Origin: Petralouisia muris
GTDB taxonomy: Bacteria > Bacillota > Clostridia > Lachnospirales > Lachnospiraceae
DNA: 60,501 bases
NCBI RefSeq assembly: GCF_004793545.1
Contig: NZ_SRYA01000029.1
Span: 1-60,501 of the forward strand
Direction of reading: 5' to 3'
Below the pieces are notes generated by a model. It saw only the letters and a program-made list of their open reading frames with translations, was not told the origin of the DNA and did not search any database. A program made the position numbers and the translations under genes. The first letter of the stretch is position 1. Every line of letters begins with the position of its first letter. Shown piece by piece: positions 56,265-60,501 of this stretch.

Positions 56265-57548
56265 ATGATGAAAGATAAAAGGCTGGTAAGATTTCAGAAA
56301 TGGATAGCGAGGGGGAGTTTGATTGCAGGCTTTTGCTGGGGAATCTTTTTTTCTTTTTCTTATATGGAAGAATCCATACCGGATAAAATCTGGATCGAAA
56401 GAGGAAAAGAAGAAAGCTTTGACTTCCATCTGCCTGTAACCGGAGAAATGGAACAGGCGGGACTGGAAGTTTTTGGCAACCAGTCTCCCATGGTTGAGAA
56501 GGATAAAATCAAACTGGATTTGAATGAGAGTTTTTCTTTAAAATCCCAGGAACAGGGAAGCTATTCCATGACCTGCAGGCTGTTCGGTCTGTTTCACATA
56601 AAGGAAGTCAATGTGGAGGTGGTAGAGCAGGCCCAGGTAGTACCCTGCGGAATTCCGGTGGGAATTTATGTTAAAACGGACGGAATTCTGATTATCGGGA
56701 CAGGAACGGTGACCGGAAGCGATGGCATGAATTACGAGCCTGCAGAAAATCTGGTGAAAAGCGGAGATTATGTCAAAACAATCAATGATCAGGTGATTGG
56801 AAATAAAGAAGAACTGATAGAGAAAATAAACCAGTGTCAGGGGGAACCTGTGGTACTGGGGATTTTGCGTGAAGAAGAATATATTCAGATAAAGCTGCAG
56901 CCGGTACAGACTTCTCAGGAAGAGTATAAGCTTGGAATTTGGGTCCGAGATGATTTGGCAGGCGTAGGAACTTTAACCTTTTATGATGAAGAAGGAAAAT
57001 ACGGGGCATTGGGACATCCTGTCAGCGATTTGGATACTGGAACGAAGGTAAGTATGGGAGAGGGTACGCTTTATGATGCGGAGATTGCAGGAATTACAAA
57101 AGGGGAAAAAGGAAATCCTGGAGAAATCGCAGGGGTGATTACTTATCTGGATCAGTATCGTCTGGGGACGGTGGAAGAAAATACCAACGTTGGAATATAT
57201 GGGAATCTGGAAAAAACACCGGACAAGGTGGGTCAGGAAAGTTATTACCCGGTTGGTTTAAAGCAGGAAATTGAGGAAGGGGAGGCCACGATTATATCCA
57301 CGGTTTCCGGGGAGCGGAAGGAATATTCCATTGTTGTTACGGATTTGGATTATAACAGTGAAAATAAGGGGATTTTGTTTCAGGTGACAGATTCAGAACT
57401 TTTGAATCTGACCGGCGGAATTGTGCAGGGGATGAGCGGAAGTCCCATTATCCAGAATGGAAAAGTCATCGGTGCAGTGACCCATGTGTTTGTCCAGGAC
57501 GCTTCCAAAGGATATGGGATTTTTATTGAAAATATGCTTGAGCATTGA
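56265..57548 (+). CDS. spoIVB: SpoIVB sporulation serine peptidase (S55)
   Basis: Forespore-made protease that cuts SpoIVFA to release sigma-K activation in the mother cell. The 427-residue protein has an N-terminal membrane anchor (GSLIAGFCWGIFFSFSY), a PDZ domain (ENLVKSGDYVKTINDQVIGNKEELIEK region) and the catalytic His in ALGHPVSD near residue 249 and Ser in GMSGSPIIQ near 391. The start at 56265 has AAAGGA at fair distance; 56256 is the alternative. The gene is intact, but its last 116 bases, from the Ser codon on, are the left copy of the direct repeat that flanks the element downstream. spo0A, the usual next gene, is not seen within the window. Confidence 0.95.
   Translation: MMKDKRLVRFQKWIARGSLIAGFCWGIFFSFSYMEESIPDKIWIERGKEESFDFHLPVTGEMEQAGLEVFGNQSPMVEKDKIKLDLNESFSLKSQEQGSYSMTCRLFGLFHIKEVNVEVVEQAQVVPCGIPVGIYVKTDGILIIGTGTVTGSDGMNYEPAENLVKSGDYVKTINDQVIGNKEELIEKINQCQGEPVVLGILREEEYIQIKLQPVQTSQEEYKLGIWVRDDLAGVGTLTFYDEEGKYGALGHPVSDLDTGTKVSMGEGTLYDAEIAGITKGEKGNPGEIAGVITYLDQYRLGTVEENTNVGIYGNLEKTPDKVGQESYYPVGLKQEIEEGEATIISTVSGERKEYSIVVTDLDYNSENKGILFQVTDSELLNLTGGIVQGMSGSPIIQNGKVIGAVTHVFVQDASKGYGIFIENMLEH
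57433..57538 (+). repeat. Left copy of the spoIVB 3'-end direct repeat (attL-like)
   Basis: Matches 60396-60501 at 105 of 106 positions; the only change (57443 T, 60406 C) is silent in a Ser codon. The bases before 57433 and 60396 are unrelated. The true repeat may be longer, as the right copy is cut by the window edge. Confidence 0.9.
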
Positions 57549-57567
57549 GTCGTGCAAGAATGAAAAT

Positions 57568-57611
57568 ACAGACAATTTGGAAGATTGCTTCTAAAATTGT
57601 CTGTGTTTTTA
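57568..57611 (+). terminator. Terminator after spoIVB
   Basis: A perfect 11-bp stem ACAGACAATTT/AAATTGTCTGT over a loop of 15 bases, with T5 after it. It lies inside the inserted segment, so it may be part of the element's left end. Confidence 0.85.
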
Positions 57612-57618
57612 TTCTTAT

Positions 57619-57676
57619 AGGGCGAAAGCCCTCGCCTAACAGGCAAAGCCTGTTGGGTGGCACGGCGCAGCCAGGA
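57619..57676. repeat. Hairpin cluster at the left end of the element
   Basis: AGGGC-GAAA-GCCCT is directly followed by a 12-bp stem with an AAA loop (core AACAGGC-AAA-GCCTGTT, three G-T pairs lower down) and then a small GGC/GCC stem. Its GC content is far above the AT-rich element around it. It looks like a REP-type palindrome or a recombinase recognition structure; which one is unknown. Confidence 0.5.
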
Positions 57677-57772
57677 AAGAGAAAACCAGACAGTTATACG
57701 GAATGAAGTGAAATAGAGCTGTTGCCCGATGAAGTCTGATCATTAAAAAATGATAGAAGAAAAGTTTTTGTA

Positions 57773-57801
57773 TTGCAAAATTACCTATGACATAATACAA
57801 T
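57773..57801 (+). promoter_or_regulatory. Promoter of the element genes
   Basis: TTGCAA at 57773-57778 and TACAAT at 57796-57801 are 17 bases apart, 45 bases before the recombinase-like gene. Confidence 0.55.
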
Positions 57802-57846
57802 GAAAATAAATAAATAAGCACACAAAGCATATGAAAGTAAAATAGT

Positions 57847-58866
57847 ATGGACTTTATTGATGAGATAAAAGAATTTTTGGATGTGCAAAAGAAAGAGAAT
57901 GGAGAAGAAACTGCAAATACATATAGGAGCAAAATATATGCTTTTTATGAATTTGTCTCTTTGGAACTGAGAGAGGCAGATGTCACTTATATCTGTTTTT
58001 TAAATGTGATGGATAAGGATAAATTATTACAGAGTGTTGAATATTATGTGAAAGCTGGTAATCTTAAAAGCAGGGCTGCAGTAGATATTTACTTTTCTGT
58101 ATTAGGAAATTTTTATAAATTCCTTTCAAATAAATATGGAAAAACAAATGATTATTTTCAGGATAGTATAAAAAAAGAAGAATTTAAAGAAGCATTTGAG
58201 AGAAAAATAAAAGAATTACGTTTACGAGATTCTGATACGCAAGAGCCAATAGGGAGAGAAATGGCGAAGAAAGTTTTGGAAGAGTGTAATAAGATAATTG
58301 ATGGTATAGATAGCGAAAAAATATTGAGGAAAGAGAAAGGAGTGTATTCAAATTATATCTCATCTCTAATAGTTAAGTTAGTTTTGCTTTATGGACTGAA
58401 AAATGAGGCTATTAGAAAATTAAAAATTAAGGATTATAATGATCAACTAAATGATTTGATAATTAACAATTGTAGAGTGCACTTGCCCGATGGACTTGCA
58501 ATGCAAATGAAAAAGTACAAGGAAGTTCGGAAAAAATTTTTAGAAAAATATGAGATTGAAAGTGAACGATTATTTTTTGATGATTATGATGTAGATAAAG
58601 AAATAGATAATACTAAAATGTTTCTCGTTCTAAAAAAAGTGATGGGTAATATGCAGGCAGGAGGAGTAGCTAAATATGCCATTATTCAATTACTGAGAGA
58701 AGGAATACCAGCTTATATAATTAGTAATTTTACAAATTATAAAGAGGATGTTTTGGACTATTGTCAAGAGCAGGTAGATGCAGAAAGAGGTTTATCGTTA
58801 TTAAGTGAAAAAAGCCGAATATTAGATTCTGCACTGCGAAAAAATGACTTATATGATAATATGTAG
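57847..58866 (+). CDS. Divergent tyrosine-recombinase-like protein
   Basis: A 339-residue protein. Residues 1-110 resemble the SAM-like core-binding domain of integrases (NTYRSKIYAFYEFVSLELRE, then AAVDIYFSVLGNFYKFLSN). Residues 165-310 follow the catalytic domain in outline: LVLLYGLKNEAIRKLKIKDY matches the box I pattern GLRxxEL with Lys in place of the catalytic Arg, and AKYAIIQLLREGIPAYIISNF-TNY matches box II with no HxxR and no LGH. A Tyr remains at the expected place (VLDYCQEQ, near residue 305). So it is either a highly altered recombinase or a DNA-binding relative without activity. Very AT-rich; a weak ribosome binding site. Confidence 0.6.
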   Translation: MDFIDEIKEFLDVQKKENGEETANTYRSKIYAFYEFVSLELREADVTYICFLNVMDKDKLLQSVEYYVKAGNLKSRAAVDIYFSVLGNFYKFLSNKYGKTNDYFQDSIKKEEFKEAFERKIKELRLRDSDTQEPIGREMAKKVLEECNKIIDGIDSEKILRKEKGVYSNYISSLIVKLVLLYGLKNEAIRKLKIKDYNDQLNDLIINNCRVHLPDGLAMQMKKYKEVRKKFLEKYEIESERLFFDDYDVDKEIDNTKMFLVLKKVMGNMQAGGVAKYAIIQLLREGIPAYIISNFTNYKEDVLDYCQEQVDAERGLSLLSEKSRILDSALRKNDLYDNM

Positions 58867-58900
58867 TTGGCATATTTTAAACGGAAGAAGGTGACGTTTT

Positions 58901-60358
58901 ATGACAGTAAACGATATCATATCTGGCGAATCAGAGTATCTTGAGTTCAAACAGGAAGTTCCGAAAAAAAGTGAAGTATATATGAAAACGGTAGTTGCAT
59001 TTGCAAACGGCAGTGGAGGAAAAATTGTGTTCGGTGTGGAGGATAGTACATTTAAGGTAGTTGGAATTAATCAGGAAGATGCTTTTTCCATAATGGATGG
59101 AATTACTTCGGCAATCTGTGACAGTTGTACACCTATGATTACGCCAATTGTGACACTGGCTTCTGTTGAGGAAAAGGTTGTGATTGTTGTAAATATAATG
59201 CCAGGCAGTCAGCGTCCATATTATCTTACGGCGAAAGGAAAAGAAAACGGAACTTATATCAGAGTGTCAGGAACTACCCGACCGGCAGATTCGTTTGTGC
59301 TGAGAGAATTGGAATTTGAGGGTGTTAATCGGTGTTTTGATCAAAACTATGCGGCACCAGAAGCAAGTGTTACGGAGGATGAGATTAACTCCTTGTGCAA
59401 TAAGATGTACCAATATGCGGTGGAGCATTGCAGAGATGGAGAAGCGGCAGAGAGGATTCATCGCCTGACAAGACAAAATTTGTTAAGTTGGGGCTTTTTG
59501 GTAAAACGGGGAGATGATTATTACCCTACGAATGCCTTTCTGCTTATGACACGCAATTTACTTCCGCAAGCAACAATTCAATGTGCCGTATTCAAGGGAA
59601 GGGACAGGGAGGTATTTATTGACCGGAGAGAATACGATGGGGATATTATAACACAGCTGGATGCGGCATATGAGTATGTCCTGCGCAACATTCATATGAG
59701 TTCGGAAATCAATGGATTATATCGAACTGACATATACGAACTTCCGACTGACTGCATCAGGGAGATGATTTGTAATGCCGTGGTTCATCGCAGCTATTTA
59801 CATCCCTCAAGTATACAGGTAGCGGTGTATGATGATCGTGTGGAAGTGACTTCTCCGGGAATGCTGTTTGGAAGTTTGAGATTGAAAGATATTAAGGAGG
59901 GGATTTCCATACCGAGGAATCGGGCATTGGTGTATGCATTTACTTATATGAATATTATGGAACATTGGGGAAGCGGGATTCCGAGAATTATCAGACGGTG
60001 CAAAGAACTTGGATTAGAAGAGCCGGAGTTAATGGAAATTGCAGGTAGTTTTCGTATTAACTTATTTCGGTTTTCGGATAAAACGAGAATTGGGAAAAGT
60101 ACGGATAAAGTGATGATGAGTACGGATAAAATACGGAAAAGTACGGATAAAGTACGGAAAAATACGGATAAATTGAATGACAATCATAAAAAGATTATTC
60201 AGTATGCAGAGGAAAAGGGAGCAATAACAAATAAAGAAGTTCAGAATTTGCTAAAGGTGAAGGATTCTCGTGCATTAAAAATTTTAAAGGAACTGGTTGA
60301 GGCAGGAGTATTGAAAAAAGAGGGTAAATTGAAGGGAAGTTATTACAAATTAAAATAA
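58901..60358 (+). CDS. AlbA/Schlafen-type ATP-binding protein with winged helix
   Basis: A 485-residue protein. Residues 1-130 are an AlbA_2 (Schlafen-like) domain (GESEYLEFKQEVPKK, FANGSGGKIVFGVED, GTYIRVSGTTRPAD). Residues 280-390 are an HATPase_c_4-like domain (DCIREMICNAVVHRSYLHPSSI, HWGSGIPRIIRRCKELGL). Residues 400-425 carry five copies of a TDK-centred unit (STDKV, STDKI, STDKV, NTDKL), coded by repeats of AGTACGGATAAA. A winged helix closes the protein (GAITNKEVQNLLKVKDSRALKILKELVEAG). The family occurs widely as regulators or in defence islands; the role here is unknown. Start follows GAAGAAGGTGACG. Confidence 0.85.
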   Translation: MTVNDIISGESEYLEFKQEVPKKSEVYMKTVVAFANGSGGKIVFGVEDSTFKVVGINQEDAFSIMDGITSAICDSCTPMITPIVTLASVEEKVVIVVNIMPGSQRPYYLTAKGKENGTYIRVSGTTRPADSFVLRELEFEGVNRCFDQNYAAPEASVTEDEINSLCNKMYQYAVEHCRDGEAAERIHRLTRQNLLSWGFLVKRGDDYYPTNAFLLMTRNLLPQATIQCAVFKGRDREVFIDRREYDGDIITQLDAAYEYVLRNIHMSSEINGLYRTDIYELPTDCIREMICNAVVHRSYLHPSSIQVAVYDDRVEVTSPGMLFGSLRLKDIKEGISIPRNRALVYAFTYMNIMEHWGSGIPRIIRRCKELGLEEPELMEIAGSFRINLFRFSDKTRIGKSTDKVMMSTDKIRKSTDKVRKNTDKLNDNHKKIIQYAEEKGAITNKEVQNLLKVKDSRALKILKELVEAGVLKKEGKLKGSYYKLK

Positions 60359-60395
60359 TCTGTCAGAATTTGTTGTCCTTTACTTGACACACTCG

Positions 60396-60501
60396 TGAGC
60401 GGAAGCCCCATTATCCAGAATGGAAAAGTCATCGGTGCAGTGACCCATGTGTTTGTCCAGGACGCTTCCAAAGGATATGGGATTTTTATTGAAAATATGC
60501 T
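60396..60501 (+). repeat. Right copy of the spoIVB 3'-end direct repeat (attR-like)
   Basis: A headless fragment of spoIVB starting in the codons for Ser-Gly-Ser-Pro of the active site and running to the end of the window. It matches 57433-57538 with one silent change. It is open in the spoIVB frame but has no start region, so it is not a working gene. Confidence 0.9.

Larger units (their letters stand above)
57433..60501 (+). mobile_element. Candidate 3-kb integrative element in spoIVB
   Basis: Two genes on about 2.85 kb of AT-rich DNA are enclosed by a direct duplication of the last part of spoIVB. The left copy completes spoIVB and the right copy is a headless remnant. This matches integration into the 3' part of a gene by site-specific recombination, where the element brings a replacement end. 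The crossover should lie in the identical 95 bases to the right of the single mismatch. The cargo is a divergent tyrosine-recombinase-like protein and an AlbA/ATPase/winged-helix protein. There are no conjugation, replication or phage genes. An assembly artefact or a plain duplication is possible. Confidence 0.6.

Overview
The window comes from a spore-forming anaerobe of the Clostridia, most likely Lachnospiraceae. The evidence is a complete spoIIIA operon, spoIIM and spoIVB, the gene order xseA-xseB-ispA-dxs-tlyA-nadK-argR-recN-spoIVB, a Gram-positive LexA box in front of recA, RNase Y, moderate GC content and strong GGAGG ribosome binding sites. Most of the sequence is ordinary chromosomal backbone. 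Accessory or decaying DNA occurs at the left edge, at 5.5-7.3 kb, at 31-41 kb and at the right edge.

Layout. 1-2.1 kb: remnants of an ABC permease (FtsX type) broken by an in-frame TAG and cut at both ends. 2.1-5.4 kb: small membrane protein, alaS, rpsU. 5.5-7.3 kb: an AT-rich, frameshifted locus with a DGQR-like motif and a HEPN-like RNSIAH motif, probably a dead defence gene. 7.6-12.9 kb: spoIIIAA-AH. 13-19 kb: Ig-like lipoprotein, MATE exporter, pepF, prfC. 19-22 kb (minus strand): PdaA-type deacetylase and a KdpDE-like two-component pair without Kdp pump genes. 22-29 kb: trxA, recA, a 190-bp palindromic MITE-like element, recX, rny, a NUDIX hydrolase, spoIIM, xerD. 29-31 kb: divergent DAHP synthase and a chorismate mutase-shikimate kinase fusion. 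31-41 kb: a probable shikimate/quinate uptake and conversion cluster (Fe-S/FMN/FAD enoate-type reductase, LysR regulator, shikimate/quinate dehydrogenase, MFS carrier, type I dehydroquinase, TRAP transporter). 40.8 kb: tRNA-Arg(CCG). 41-57.5 kb: SH3-domain lipoprotein, pseudouridine synthase, ligA, metA, asp23, then the nusB-to-spoIVB block.

The most unusual structure is at the right end. The last 106 bases of the window repeat the 3' end of spoIVB (57433-57538) with one silent mismatch, starting in the codons for the catalytic Ser-Gly-Ser-Pro motif. Between the two copies lie about 2.9 kb holding only two genes: a very divergent tyrosine-recombinase-like protein and an AlbA/Schlafen-type ATP-binding protein with a repeated TDK linker and a C-terminal winged helix. 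This is the layout of a very small integrative element that entered at the active-site codons of a sporulation protease and restored the gene with its own copy of the 3' end. An assembly artefact at a contig end is the main alternative and is discussed in the findings.

Start codons were chosen from ribosome binding sites where several were possible. Functions rest on motifs and family knowledge read from the sequence, with no database search.
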